This document shows positions 8,691 to 16,390 of a stretch of 64,000 nt of DNA, in pieces. How positions within the stretch are numbered: position 1 is the first letter of the stretch; the number at the start of each line of letters is the position of its first letter. The DNA comes from Cohnella cholangitidis (GTDB lineage Bacteria; Bacillota; Bacilli; Paenibacillales; Paenibacillaceae). A program made the position numbers and the translations under genes. A model generated the notes under the pieces. That model had not been told where the DNA came from. It searched no databases and was given only the letters and a program-made list of their open reading frames with translations. The stretch lies in contig NZ_CP041969.1 of the NCBI RefSeq assembly GCF_014107495.1, positions 4,141,501 through 4,205,500 of the forward strand, in the 5' to 3' direction.

Positions 8691-8831
8691 CGACCGTCAA
8701 CCGGACCGCCAACCCGGCCACCAACGCTAAATCGAATGAGACGCCGAAACGGGAATCGTGCTCATCGGCGCCAGTCATCTGATTCATGTTAGCCGATTAT
8801 GGTTTATAGAAGCTTCATCCAGTTCCAGTTG

Positions 8832-8860
8832 TTGACAGTCCCTCGTTTCCGTGATAGAGT
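8832..8860 (+). promoter_or_regulatory. Sigma-A promoter of the ABC importer operon
   Basis: A perfect TTGACA -35 (8832-8837), a 17-bp spacer and TAGAGT -10 (8855-8860). Transcription would start near 8867, about 120 bp before the permease gene, leaving a leader that contains a terminator. Confidence 0.75.
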
Positions 8861-8870
8861 TTATTCCATA

Positions 8871-8893
8871 ATACCGACTAATTAGATCGGAAT
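8871..8893. promoter_or_regulatory. Inverted repeat at the transcript start, candidate Rrf2/CymR-type operator
   Basis: ATACCGA (8871-8877) and TCGGAAT (8887-8893) form a 6/7 dyad centred on an AT-rich spacer, just after the predicted +1. The shape and the sulfur context suggest a CymR-like (Rrf2 family) site. Assignment to that regulator is inference. Confidence 0.4.
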
Positions 8894-8907
8894 AATAAAT
8901 AAGTCTA

Positions 8908-8960
8908 CCGGAATTCCGGCGACCCCTACTCCCGCTAGCGGAGAGGGGTTTCTTTATTTT
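8908..8960 (+). promoter_or_regulatory. Leader hairpin plus intrinsic terminator (attenuator candidate)
   Basis: A perfect palindrome CCGGAATTCCGG (8908-8919) is followed by a terminator stem (ACCCCT with AGGGGT, inner CTCC with GGAG, 8922-8949) and a T-rich tract. It lies between the promoter at 8832 and the permease start at 8986, so transcripts must read through it to express the operon. No known riboswitch class is recognised. Confidence 0.55.
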
Positions 8961-8985
8961 CGGGAAGACGAGGAGGCTAACCGAC

Positions 8986-9984
8986 TTGGAGATTGCTGAA
9001 CAGATTGGCATTCAAGCCAGTATCAAAGAAAAAATTCCTTTACGCGGAGCGGTCAAGATCACGCTTCCCGTCGTGGCGCTCGTGATCTCGTTGCTGCTGC
9101 ATTTGCTGGTTCCGAGCGTTCAGCCGGTTCTATCGGAGCGGGCTTACACGATCGTTCTGGCTGCGCTTCTTGCCGTTTTCGCCGCTTGGACGCTAACGGC
9201 GCTGTACCGCAAATCAACGTACCGAACGCTTCATTATTTCTCCAGCATCCTAACGTTAGTTTTCTTGCTGCTCGCGGGCTGGGAGCTTCTGACGTTGAAG
9301 TCCGCCACGTTGCCGTTACCCTATTTTCCTTCGCAGGTCAAAATATTGGATGCGTTGATCAGCGACAGGCACAAGCTGCTCATCTGCATTCTGTACTCTT
9401 TGCGCCTATTGGTTATCGGTTATTTGATCGGAGCCTTCTTCGGTCTCGTGACCGGAATTCTGATGGGGTGGTACAAACACTTTCAATACTGGATTAATCC
9501 TTTCCTCCGATTTATAGGGCCGATTCCGGCAACCGCTTGGATTCCCGTCGTGTTAATCGTGTTTCCTAGCAGTTTCACCGCAAGTATTTTCCTCATCGCG
9601 CTCGGGACTTGGTTTCCCGTCACGGTCATGACCTGGTCGGGCATTGCCGGGGTGAACAAATCCTTCTTCGAGGTAGCGCGCACGCTGGGCGCTAATGAAC
9701 GGTATTTAGTGCTGAAGGTGGCATTGCCGGCTGCTTTTCCGCTTGTGTTCATCGGGTTGTTCATGGGACTCGGCACCTCTTTCGTGACGCTTATCGTGGC
9801 CGAGATGATAGGGGTCAAAGCCGGGCTTGGGTTTTACATTACATGGGCGCAAGGTTGGGCCGAGTATTACAAGGTTTATGCGGCATTGTTCATTATGGCG
9901 GTATTATTCTCTACGATCATTACGGTACTGTTCAAAATCCGCGATCGCGTATTGATCTGGCAGAAAGGGTTGATCAAATGGTAG
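8986..9984 (+). CDS. ABC transporter permease (sulfonate/nitrate/taurine type)
   Basis: A 332-residue inner-membrane permease of the SsuC/TauC-type binding-protein-dependent family. About two extra N-terminal helices (residues ~20-75) precede the usual permease core. The conserved cytoplasmic EAA-like loop is visible around FFEVARTLGANERYLVLKVALPAAFP. The start is TTG at 8986, 9 bp after AGGAGG. The ATPase gene overlaps its 3' end by 7 bp. With the ATPase at 9978 and the binding protein at 13857 it should form one importer, most likely for an organosulfur compound given the neighbours. Confidence 0.88.
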   Translation: MEIAEQIGIQASIKEKIPLRGAVKITLPVVALVISLLLHLLVPSVQPVLSERAYTIVLAALLAVFAAWTLTALYRKSTYRTLHYFSSILTLVFLLLAGWELLTLKSATLPLPYFPSQVKILDALISDRHKLLICILYSLRLLVIGYLIGAFFGLVTGILMGWYKHFQYWINPFLRFIGPIPATAWIPVVLIVFPSSFTASIFLIALGTWFPVTVMTWSGIAGVNKSFFEVARTLGANERYLVLKVALPAAFPLVFIGLFMGLGTSFVTLIVAEMIGVKAGLGFYITWAQGWAEYYKVYAALFIMAVLFSTIITVLFKIRDRVLIWQKGLIKW

Positions 9985-10784
9985 CGGCTTCGGTTAAAGA
10001 GGGAGGGCGCATCTCCGTTAGCGGAGTGTCCCGCGTGTTCGAGGATCAAGGCAAAGGAGGGCAACCCGTCGTTGCTCTCGGCAAGGTGGAATTGGATATC
10101 GCTCCGGGAGAATTCATTTCCTTGATCGGTCCGAGCGGATGCGGGAAGTCAACGCTTCTCCGGTTGATCGCCGGCATAGATTCGCCTACCTCGGGAGAGC
10201 TCAGATTGGACGGAGAGCCCATTCAAGACGCCCATCCGAGCAGAGGACTGGTGTTCCAAGACCCGACGCTTTTCCCGTGGAAAAATATTTGGAACAACGT
10301 AGCTACCGGACCGGAAGCTCGCGGAGTATTGAAGGAGCAGAAGGAAGAGGTCGACAAATTCATCGAGCTGGTCGGTCTCAAAGGGTTCGAGAAAGCTTAC
10401 CCTCACCAATTGTCCGGAGGGATGGCGCAAAGGGCCGCATTGGCGCGAGCGCTGGTGAATCATCCGAAAGTGCTGCTGCTGGACGAACCTCTCGGGGCTT
10501 TGGACGCTTTTACGAGGATGAACCTGCAAGAGGAGATTCTCCGGATCTGGCGGGAGAGGGGAACGACGATGGTATTCGTTACCCATGATATCGACGAAGC
10601 GGTGTATTTGAGCGACCGGGTCGTCGTCATGACGCCTCGGCCCGCGCAGATCAAAGAAGTGATCAAAATCGATTTGCCAAGGCAGCGAATTCGCAATAGT
10701 GCCGCGTTTTTCGAGTACCGTTCGCGAATATTGGAGACTTTGCAGCTCGTGCCTGAGATCGAGCAACCGGAATACATCGTGTGA
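9978..10784 (+). CDS. ABC transporter ATP-binding protein (SsuB/TauB type)
   Basis: A 268-residue ATPase that powers the adjacent permease. Walker A GPSGCGKST is at residues 51-59, the Q-loop is around LVFQDP, the ABC signature LSGGMAQR is at 145-152 and Walker B LLLDEP at 166-171 is followed by the D-loop GALD. ATG 9978 overlaps the permease stop by 7 bp, the normal arrangement for coupled translation. A longer reading from 9843 would lie entirely inside the permease gene and is rejected. The VFVTHDIDEAVYLSDRV tail is typical of sulfonate, nitrate and taurine importers. Confidence 0.93.
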   Translation: MVAASVKEGGRISVSGVSRVFEDQGKGGQPVVALGKVELDIAPGEFISLIGPSGCGKSTLLRLIAGIDSPTSGELRLDGEPIQDAHPSRGLVFQDPTLFPWKNIWNNVATGPEARGVLKEQKEEVDKFIELVGLKGFEKAYPHQLSGGMAQRAALARALVNHPKVLLLDEPLGALDAFTRMNLQEEILRIWRERGTTMVFVTHDIDEAVYLSDRVVVMTPRPAQIKEVIKIDLPRQRIRNSAAFFEYRSRILETLQLVPEIEQPEYIV

Positions 10785-10802
10785 GGAAAGAAGGATGGAG
10801 CA

Positions 10803-11219
10803 ATGATGAGATCGAACAAGCGGATTCGACTGGCGGCCGTTGCGGTTCTTTTGCTGACTTTTCTGGCCATGGCCGGCTGTTCGGGCGGGGGAAGCAGCGT
10901 CTCCGCGGCCGGCGGTCCGGAGGGGACGTTGGATATTCGGTTTACGACGGCGCCGGCCAAGCTAAGCGCTACCGGAAGTTCCTCGCTCAATCTTGAGATC
11001 AAGGAAAAGTCCAAGCCCGTCGTCGGGGCGTCGGTCATTTTCGAGATTTGGCCTAAAGGCCAAGACCAGCATGCGCAATTAAACGCGAAAAGCGTAGACG
11101 ACGGCTTGTACTACATCAAAGGAGAGTTCTCGCAGGTCGGGGATTACTATTTGCTCGCCCATGTCACGACGGCGGAAGGCGTGCACGAGATGAAAACGTT
11201 CGAATTCAGCATTCAATAA
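10803..11219 (+). CDS. FixH/YtkA-like lipoprotein
   Basis: A 138-residue exported lipoprotein. A signal peptide ends in the lipobox LAMAGC (Cys about residue 26). The mature part resembles the YtkA/FixH fold, a small beta-sandwich (GTLDIRFTTAP, VVGASVIFEIWPK, DGLYYIKGEFSQVGDYYLLAHVTTAEG). It lies 18 bp after the ATPase gene and is probably in the same operon. Family members often accompany redox or copper-related membrane systems. Here it sits next to a TlpA-like thioredoxin, and its role with the importer is not established. Confidence 0.75.
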   Translation: MMRSNKRIRLAAVAVLLLTFLAMAGCSGGGSSVSAAGGPEGTLDIRFTTAPAKLSATGSSSLNLEIKEKSKPVVGASVIFEIWPKGQDQHAQLNAKSVDDGLYYIKGEFSQVGDYYLLAHVTTAEGVHEMKTFEFSIQ

Positions 11220-11256
11220 CGTAAAAGGCGATGAGGAGAAAAGAGGAGGAGTTTCG

Positions 11257-11595
11257 ATGAGAAGGTTACGGAGAGCGAGCGTGACGTTGTTGCTGTTAAT
11301 CGGCTTAACGGCTAGCGTCGCCGTCGCGTCGGCGGATGAACAAGCATTCGTCGCGACTTCATCGGGGGGAACGGAGTTGCCGTCGTGCCATTATGTGGAC
11401 GCGGACGACGGCAAACCGATCAAGATTGTCGCAACGTCTGCCGCCGCTTCGGTATCGGCGCCGGTTGAACAATCTTCGGGCGGCGAGTCCGCATCGAGCG
11501 TATGGACAGCCGCGATAGTGACGGCCGGCGTTGCCTTTGCGGCGGGAGCATTCGGATTTTTAATTTTCTGGTTCGGCAGGTTCAAGAAGGGCTAA
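11257..11595 (+). CDS. Exported small membrane protein, unknown
   Basis: A 112-residue protein with a signal peptide (residues ~7-27), a short Ala/Ser-rich region with a single Cys in SCHYVDADDGKP, and a C-terminal membrane helix (~83-107) ending in a basic tail. GAGGAGGAG precedes the ATG. It has no recognised family. It follows the FixH-like gene by 37 bp. Its last 36 bp overlap the 3' end of the convergent TlpA-like gene, so the two mRNAs are complementary there. Confidence 0.6.
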   Translation: MRRLRRASVTLLLLIGLTASVAVASADEQAFVATSSGGTELPSCHYVDADDGKPIKIVATSAAASVSAPVEQSSGGESASSVWTAAIVTAGVAFAAGAFGFLIFWFGRFKKG

Positions 11596-12144
11596 GGAGC
11601 GGGATTTCAGGTCGTCCCAAGCAAGCGCTCCGAGCACCCCGTCCGTTATGATTCCATCGCTATCGATGAACATAGTGGACGGAATGGGGCGAATCTCGTA
11701 CTTGGCCCCGACTTGGCCGTCGGTATCGAAGACGACCGGGAACTTGAAGCCGTAATTTTGCGCGAATTCCCGTGCGGACTGTACGCTATCGGTTGCGGTC
11801 AGGTTCACTGCTATGATCTGCAGGCGGTCTCCGTACTGTTTGTCTAGTTTGACGAAGGACGGGGCTTCATCCTTGCACGGACCGCACCACGAAGCCCAAA
11901 AGTTGAGGATGACGGGTTTGCCTCTCAACTTCTTGAGATCGTAAATTTTGCCGTCCGTGCCGGTCAACGAGAAGGAGGGGGCGGTGAAGCCGATTTGCGG
12001 CTTTTCCGGGATATTCGCAGCCTCGATTAATGCCGCCGAATTCGCGGAAGCGCCCTTGCGGTTGCCATTCAATTGCTGAAGAAGGACTAAACCCGTCAAT
12101 AAGGCGACCGCGATTAGAATGAGCCAATTTCGCCAATTTTTCAT
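11560..12144 (-). CDS. TlpA/ResA-like thiol-disulfide oxidoreductase
   Basis: A 194-residue membrane-anchored thioredoxin-fold protein. An N-terminal anchor helix (residues ~6-25) is followed by an AhpC/TSA-like domain with the active site WASWCGPC (Cys87, Cys90) and a cis-Pro region IRPIPSTMFID. It probably reduces or exchanges disulfides on the outer face of the membrane, as in cytochrome maturation or sulfur redox. ATG 12144 lies behind AGAAGG with a 6-bp gap; the longer reading to 12240 has no ribosome site. It is divergent from the sulfhydrylase gene at 12425. Confidence 0.88.
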   Translation of the reverse strand: MKNWRNWLILIAVALLTGLVLLQQLNGNRKGASANSAALIEAANIPEKPQIGFTAPSFSLTGTDGKIYDLKKLRGKPVILNFWASWCGPCKDEAPSFVKLDKQYGDRLQIIAVNLTATDSVQSAREFAQNYGFKFPVVFDTDGQVGAKYEIRPIPSTMFIDSDGIITDGVLGALAWDDLKSRSLALLEPAEPEN

Positions 12145-12268
12145 ACGAAGCCTTCTTTCTGTATCTATTATTCCTACAATTCCTACCTGTTTTATATAAA
12201 TTAACTTCAGTTCGTTTGAATTGTCAACCGCAAGAGACAATATAAATAAATATTTGAAAAAAATGTAA

Positions 12269-12300
12269 TTGACATCAGTTCTTCAAAGGGATATTATAAT
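12269..12300 (+). promoter_or_regulatory. Sigma-A promoter of the O-acetylhomoserine sulfhydrylase gene
   Basis: TTGACA (12269-12274), a 17-bp spacer and TATTAT (12292-12297); an overlapping TATAAT lies at 12295-12300. The leader to the start codon is about 120 nt and contains a terminator. Confidence 0.75.
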
Positions 12301-12310
12301 CTTATAAATC

Positions 12311-12398
12311 CGCCCAGATTACTATGAATTATCGGGCGCGACAAAGTTGACCAGACATCTGGAGACTGAATTCCCTCAAGGGAACTCAGTCTCTTTTT
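12311..12398 (+). promoter_or_regulatory. Structured leader with intrinsic terminator (attenuator candidate)
   Basis: There are three successive hairpins: CGCCC (12311) with GGGCG (12334), CCAG-acat-CTGG (12351-12362), and a strong terminator GAGACTGAATTCCC (12362-12375) with GGGAACTCAGTCTC (12380-12393) and five T. It lies between promoter and gene, so conditional readthrough is likely. It is too short for a T-box and does not show the S-box (SAM-I) consensus. The ligand or regulator is unknown. Confidence 0.6.
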
Positions 12399-12424
12399 AT
12401 TATCCAAGATGAGGAGATGAACGC

Positions 12425-13765
12425 ATGGGAGATCAAGGGACGACCTCGAATCCGCACGCCGAAGCCAAGAAATGGAGGTTCGATACGCTGCAGGTGCATG
12501 CGGGTCAACAGCCGGATCCGGTAACGGGAGCGCGCGCGGTGCCAATCTATCAGACGACCTCGTTCGTCTTCAAGAACACGGAGCATGCCAGGTCGGTCAT
12601 TAACTTCGAAGAACCGGGCAATACGTACACCCGGGTCGTCAATCCGACCAACGACGTGCTGGAGCAACGCATTACGGCGTTGGAAGGCGGCGTAGGCGCG
12701 CTTGCCGTCGCATCCGGTTCGGCGGCGGTCACGTATTCGATCTTCAATCTGGCAGGAGCCGGCGACGAAATCGTATCGGCCAGCACGTTGTACGGAGGGA
12801 CTTACAATCTGTTCGACGTAACGCTGCCGAAGCTTGGGATCACGACCCGGTTCGTCAACCCCGACGATCCCGACCATTTTCGCAAAGCGATCAACGGGAA
12901 AACGAAAGCGATATTCATCGAGTCTATAGGCAATCCGGGATTGAACATTCTCGATATCGAAGCGATAGCGGATGTTGCCCACGAGAACGGTATCCCTCTT
13001 ATTGTAGACAATACTTTCGGCACTCCATACTTGATACGTCCGTTCGAGCATGGAGCGGACATCGTGGTCCATTCCGCGACCAAGTACATCGGCGGCCACG
13101 GCAATTCGATCGGAGGACTGATCGTCGACGGGGGCAGGTTCGATTGGAGCAACGGTAAGTTTCCCGGCTTCACGGAACCGGACAAAAGCTACAACGGCTT
13201 GAAGTACGTGGAGAAGTTCGGCGAGCTTGCTTTCATTACCAAAGTCCGCGTCCAGTATCTCAGAGACATCGGGGCTTCGATCAGCCCATTCAACAGCTTT
13301 CTGCTTCTGCAAGGTTTGGAGACGTTATCGCTTAGAGTGGAAAAACACTTGTCCAACACGGCTCGGGTCGTCGAGTACTTAAGCCGGCATCCGGACGTGG
13401 CGTGGGTCAACTATCCGACGCTCGAAGGCAATCCGTACAAGGCGTTGGCCGATAAATATTTTCCGAAAGGACCGGGTTCGATTTTCTCGTTCGGCCTGAA
13501 GGGAGACGTGGAGACGGCTAACCGTTTCATCGACGAGCTGCAGCTGTTCTCTCATCTGGCGAACGTGGCGGACGCAAAGTCGCTCGTCATACACCCGGGC
13601 AGCACGACCCATGCGCAGCTCTCGCCGGAGGAGCAGTTGGCGGCCGGGGTGCGGCCGGATCTCATTCGGCTGTCGATCGGAATCGAGGATGCCCAGGATC
13701 TCATCGAAGATCTGGAGCAAGCCATTCGGAAAGCGGTCCGCACGGCGAATGCGGCGCAAGCGTAA
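12425..13765 (+). CDS. metY: O-acetylhomoserine aminocarboxypropyltransferase/sulfhydrylase
   Basis: A 446-residue PLP enzyme of the Cys/Met metabolism family. It makes homocysteine from O-acetylhomoserine and sulfide in the cytoplasm. The PLP lysine is in SATK (Lys220), and the ligand-contact motif VDNTFGTPYL is at ~194-203. The length and the C-terminal SIGIEDAQDLIEDLEQA match MetY rather than the ~380-residue MetB/MetC. GAGGAG precedes ATG. It is expressed through its own attenuator-like leader. Its position inside the importer cluster supports sulfur assimilation as the theme of the island. Confidence 0.93.
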   Translation: MGDQGTTSNPHAEAKKWRFDTLQVHAGQQPDPVTGARAVPIYQTTSFVFKNTEHARSVINFEEPGNTYTRVVNPTNDVLEQRITALEGGVGALAVASGSAAVTYSIFNLAGAGDEIVSASTLYGGTYNLFDVTLPKLGITTRFVNPDDPDHFRKAINGKTKAIFIESIGNPGLNILDIEAIADVAHENGIPLIVDNTFGTPYLIRPFEHGADIVVHSATKYIGGHGNSIGGLIVDGGRFDWSNGKFPGFTEPDKSYNGLKYVEKFGELAFITKVRVQYLRDIGASISPFNSFLLLQGLETLSLRVEKHLSNTARVVEYLSRHPDVAWVNYPTLEGNPYKALADKYFPKGPGSIFSFGLKGDVETANRFIDELQLFSHLANVADAKSLVIHPGSTTHAQLSPEEQLAAGVRPDLIRLSIGIEDAQDLIEDLEQAIRKAVRTANAAQA

Positions 13766-13856
13766 TCCGCGCCCGGCGAGAGGAGGGGAGCGGATAAGAG
13801 GAACCGTACTTATCGGAGTTTAGATAAAGCACTCAAGCCAATCTTAGGGAGGATTC

Positions 13857-14948
13857 ATGAAAGCTATGAAAAACAATCTAGCCAAACGCAAATGGGTATT
13901 ATCGGCCATTGCTCTGACCATGGCCATCGCCGTTCTTAGCGGTTGCGGCAAAAACAACAATAACAACAGCGCGGGCCCGGCTTCCGCAAGCAGCGATAGC
14001 CCGAATCCGGCGGCGAATGCTTCGGCTACAAACGTTTCCGGCGACGGCAAGAAGCTTAAGAAGGTGACGTTCGCGTACGCCGGAGGCACATGCGAAGCTC
14101 CTATCTATACCGCGGTGGAGAAAGGCTTCTTCAAGGAAGAAGGCTTGGACGTCGAGCTCGTCCAGATGGATTTCGAAACGCTGAAATCCGGGATCTCCTC
14201 CGGCAAAGTCGACGCGAGCGTCGGAAACTTCGCTTGGTTCAAGCCGATCGAGCAAGGGCTCGACGTTAAAATTACCGGAGGACTTCACGCCGGTTGTATC
14301 CAACTGCTCGCGTTGAAGGATAGCGGAATCGCTTCGGTCAAAGATCTGAAAGGCAAAAAAATCGGCGTCGACGTGATCGGCGGCGGTCCGCAAATTACGC
14401 TGGCGATCACTCTGAAGCAGAACGGAATCGAGACTACGGACGTGGATTGGAGAGCTTATCCGTCGCAGCAACTGGCTACCGCGGCGGAAAAAGGCGAGAT
14501 CGACGCGTTCATTACGTGGGATCCGGCATCCCAGCAAGCGCTGGATACGGGTAAATACAATCGCCTGCTGAGCAACGGACATGACGAGCCGTTCAAATCC
14601 GGTTACTGCTGCTACTCCGTAATCAGCGGCGCGGTAACGAAAGACGATCCGGAAAAAGCGGCGGCGATCACTCGCGCGTTGTTGAAATCGGCGGAGTGGG
14701 TAGGACAGAACACGGCCGAAACGGCCAAGATCGAAACCGACAAGAAATACGTAGCGGCAGATGCGGCTACTAACGAGAAGCTTCTTGCTTCGTACCACTG
14801 GAAGCCGGGAGTCGTCAATGCCAAGAAGAGCGCCGAGTTCTTCATTAACGAGCAGAAAAAACAAGGAATCCTCGATGCTTCCACGGACGTGACCGAGCTT
14901 CTCGACCGCGCTTTCTTCGAAGCGATTCCGGACTTCAACGGCAACTAA
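13857..14948 (+). CDS. ABC transporter substrate-binding lipoprotein (SsuA/NMT1-like)
   Basis: A 363-residue lipoprotein with signal peptide and lipobox LSGC. A linker rich in Asn/Ser/Ala leads to a type II binding fold. KVTFAYAGGTCEAPIYTAVEKGFF, LKGKKIGVDVIGGGPQI and IDAFITWDPASQQAL are typical of the sulfonate/nitrate/taurine/thiamine-precursor binding proteins. AGGGAGG lies directly upstream of ATG 13857. It is probably the ligand-binding partner of the permease and ATPase at 8986-10784, separated from them by the redox genes and metY. Confidence 0.9.
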   Translation: MKAMKNNLAKRKWVLSAIALTMAIAVLSGCGKNNNNNSAGPASASSDSPNPAANASATNVSGDGKKLKKVTFAYAGGTCEAPIYTAVEKGFFKEEGLDVELVQMDFETLKSGISSGKVDASVGNFAWFKPIEQGLDVKITGGLHAGCIQLLALKDSGIASVKDLKGKKIGVDVIGGGPQITLAITLKQNGIETTDVDWRAYPSQQLATAAEKGEIDAFITWDPASQQALDTGKYNRLLSNGHDEPFKSGYCCYSVISGAVTKDDPEKAAAITRALLKSAEWVGQNTAETAKIETDKKYVAADAATNEKLLASYHWKPGVVNAKKSAEFFINEQKKQGILDASTDVTELLDRAFFEAIPDFNGN

Positions 14949-14968
14949 CCGCCGTTAGGCAACAAAGG

Positions 14969-15005
14969 CTGAAGTGTCAGAGTCCTAGAGGCTTTGACGC
15001 TTCAG
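14969..15005 (+). terminator. Possible terminator hairpin after the binding-protein gene
   Basis: CTGAAGTGTCAGAG pairs with CTTTGACGCTTCAG around a 9-nt loop. The T tract is weak, so it may be a partial terminator or an mRNA-stabilising stem. Confidence 0.5.
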
Positions 15006-15034
15006 TCGTTTCCATATGAAAGGAGGATCGGATT

Positions 15035-15559
15035 ATGGGCGCCATTATCAAACCGATCGTATACGAACAGGCCTCGCCGGAGGTTAAGAAGGAATACGAA
15101 AGCCAATATCGGACTTCGGGAATCGTGACGAACATGAAAAAGACGCTGCTCCATCACCTTCCCTCTTATCGCGTATACGAAGAATGGTATAAGCTTCGTG
15201 CGGCATTGCTGGAATTCATCAGCCACCGCGCGTTCGTCGTGTTCTCTTATGCGATCTCGCTGGAGGGCGACTGCCTGCTCTGTTCGATTTACTTTCGCAA
15301 AGCTCTGACCGATCGGGGAGAAGATCCCGAGGAGCTCTTTCTCGATGACGAGGAACAGGCGCTTGAGCAATACGGCAGGCACCTGTCGAGAAGTCCGAAC
15401 GAGGTTCCGGACGCGCTGTTCGCGCACTTGAGCCAATATTATTCTCCGGAGCAGATCGTCGCGCTCACGGCATTCGCCGGGCAGATGATCGCGACGAACG
15501 TGTTCAATAGCGCGCTTCGCATCGAGCTGGACGAGTATTTGCTTCATTTCTCAACTTAG
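15035..15559 (+). CDS. Carboxymuconolactone decarboxylase/AhpD-like protein
   Basis: A 174-residue cytoplasmic all-helical protein. The segment GDCLLCSIYFRKAL (about residues 81-94) carries a CxxC pair in the position used by AhpD-like members of the CMD family, which suggests a thiol redox or peroxide-reductase role rather than decarboxylation. AGGAGG precedes ATG 15035. It heads a tight run with the SDR at 15578 (18-bp gap), the HAD protein and the LLM monooxygenase. The family call rests on the CxxC motif and helical pattern only. Confidence 0.65.
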   Translation: MGAIIKPIVYEQASPEVKKEYESQYRTSGIVTNMKKTLLHHLPSYRVYEEWYKLRAALLEFISHRAFVVFSYAISLEGDCLLCSIYFRKALTDRGEDPEELFLDDEEQALEQYGRHLSRSPNEVPDALFAHLSQYYSPEQIVALTAFAGQMIATNVFNSALRIELDEYLLHFST

Positions 15560-15577
15560 ATTGAAGGAGCGGTTGAC

Positions 15578-16384
15578 GTGTCGAAGGAATTTACGGGCAA
15601 AGTCGTCTTCATAACGGGGGCGGCGCATGGACAAGGGAGAGCGACGGCGCTGGCATTCGCCCGCGAAGGGGCGGACGTGGCGGTATTCGATATCGCGAAG
15701 CAGATCGATTACCCGAGCTACCGGTTCGGATCGACGGAGGAGCTTCTTGCGCTGCAGTCGGAGATCGAAGCGCTTGGAAGCCGCGCTCTCCTATTCGCCG
15801 GAGACGTGAGAGACGACGAGGCGGTCTCGAAGGCGGTAGCCGATACGGTCGAACGGTTCGGGAAGATCGACGTCCTGTTCAATAACGCCGGCATTGCCGC
15901 TTACGGACTATCGCACGAGCTATCCGAATCGGAATGGGATTCCGTTCTGGATATTAACCTGAAGGGAGCTTGGTTAGTCGGCAGGAGGGTCATCCCGCAC
16001 ATGATCGAGGCTCGCTGCGGCGTCATTATTAACAATTCTTCGATCGCCGGGTTACGGGGCTTGCATCGGATGTCTCACTATACGGCTTCCAAATGGGGGC
16101 TCGCGGGCTTGACGAAATCTTGGGCGATCGAGCTGGCGCGTTATCGGATTCGCGTCGTCAGCCTTCATCCGACGGGCGTGAATACTCCGATGAACGACGG
16201 GCTGGCGGAGCTGGAAGGCACGACCGCGGCGGAGATCGCCGAGCGTTCGGCGGGCAATCTGTTAGCCGTACCTTGGATCGAGGCGGAAGACGTGGCGAAC
16301 GCGGTGCTGTTCCTGAGCAGCGATCGGGCCCGTTACGTCACGGGATCCCCGTTCGTGCTGGATGCCGGTTTGCTCACCCGGTAA
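15578..16384 (+). CDS. SDR oxidoreductase resembling mycofactocin-dependent type
   Basis: A 268-residue short-chain dehydrogenase. The cofactor motif TGAAHGQG is at 13-20, NNAG at 102-105, and the catalytic residues are Ser154/155, Tyr168 and Lys172. An insertion after the second beta strand (about residues 41-60, KQIDYPSYRFGSTEELLALQ) and the GQGR motif match the pattern of mycofactocin-associated SDRs (subfamily TIGR03971), in which the insertion traps NAD. No mycofactocin genes are visible in the window. The start is GTG, 8 bp after GAAGGAG. It probably oxidises an alcohol or hydroxyacid. Confidence 0.85.
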   Translation: MSKEFTGKVVFITGAAHGQGRATALAFAREGADVAVFDIAKQIDYPSYRFGSTEELLALQSEIEALGSRALLFAGDVRDDEAVSKAVADTVERFGKIDVLFNNAGIAAYGLSHELSESEWDSVLDINLKGAWLVGRRVIPHMIEARCGVIINNSSIAGLRGLHRMSHYTASKWGLAGLTKSWAIELARYRIRVVSLHPTGVNTPMNDGLAELEGTTAAEIAERSAGNLLAVPWIEAEDVANAVLFLSSDRARYVTGSPFVLDAGLLTR

Positions 16385-16390
16385 GCGAGG

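Noticed and set aside
8122..8787. 221-codon minus-strand ORF with Val-Arg-Val-Ser repeats
   Set aside because: It is produced by the 12-bp and 51-bp repeats, both periods being multiples of three. No ribosome site or domain.
8469..8792. Plus-strand Pro-Thr-Pro-Ala repeat ORF
   Set aside because: Its ATG lies inside the last palindrome of array 1 with no ribosome site and no signal peptide. Kept only as a possible gene relic.
12145..12223. TTGACA-based promoter for the TlpA-like gene on the minus strand
   Set aside because: TTGACA is present (12218-12223) but the -10 at 17 bp is only TTAATT, a 3/6 match.
12298..12424. T-box or SAM-I riboswitch before metY
   Set aside because: The leader is only ~120 nt, lacks the T-box sequence and the S-box consensus. 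Kept as an unclassified attenuator.
13899..14864. 321-codon minus-strand ORF opposite the binding-protein gene
   Set aside because: Shadow of a well-supported lipoprotein gene with a lipobox; no motifs on the minus strand.
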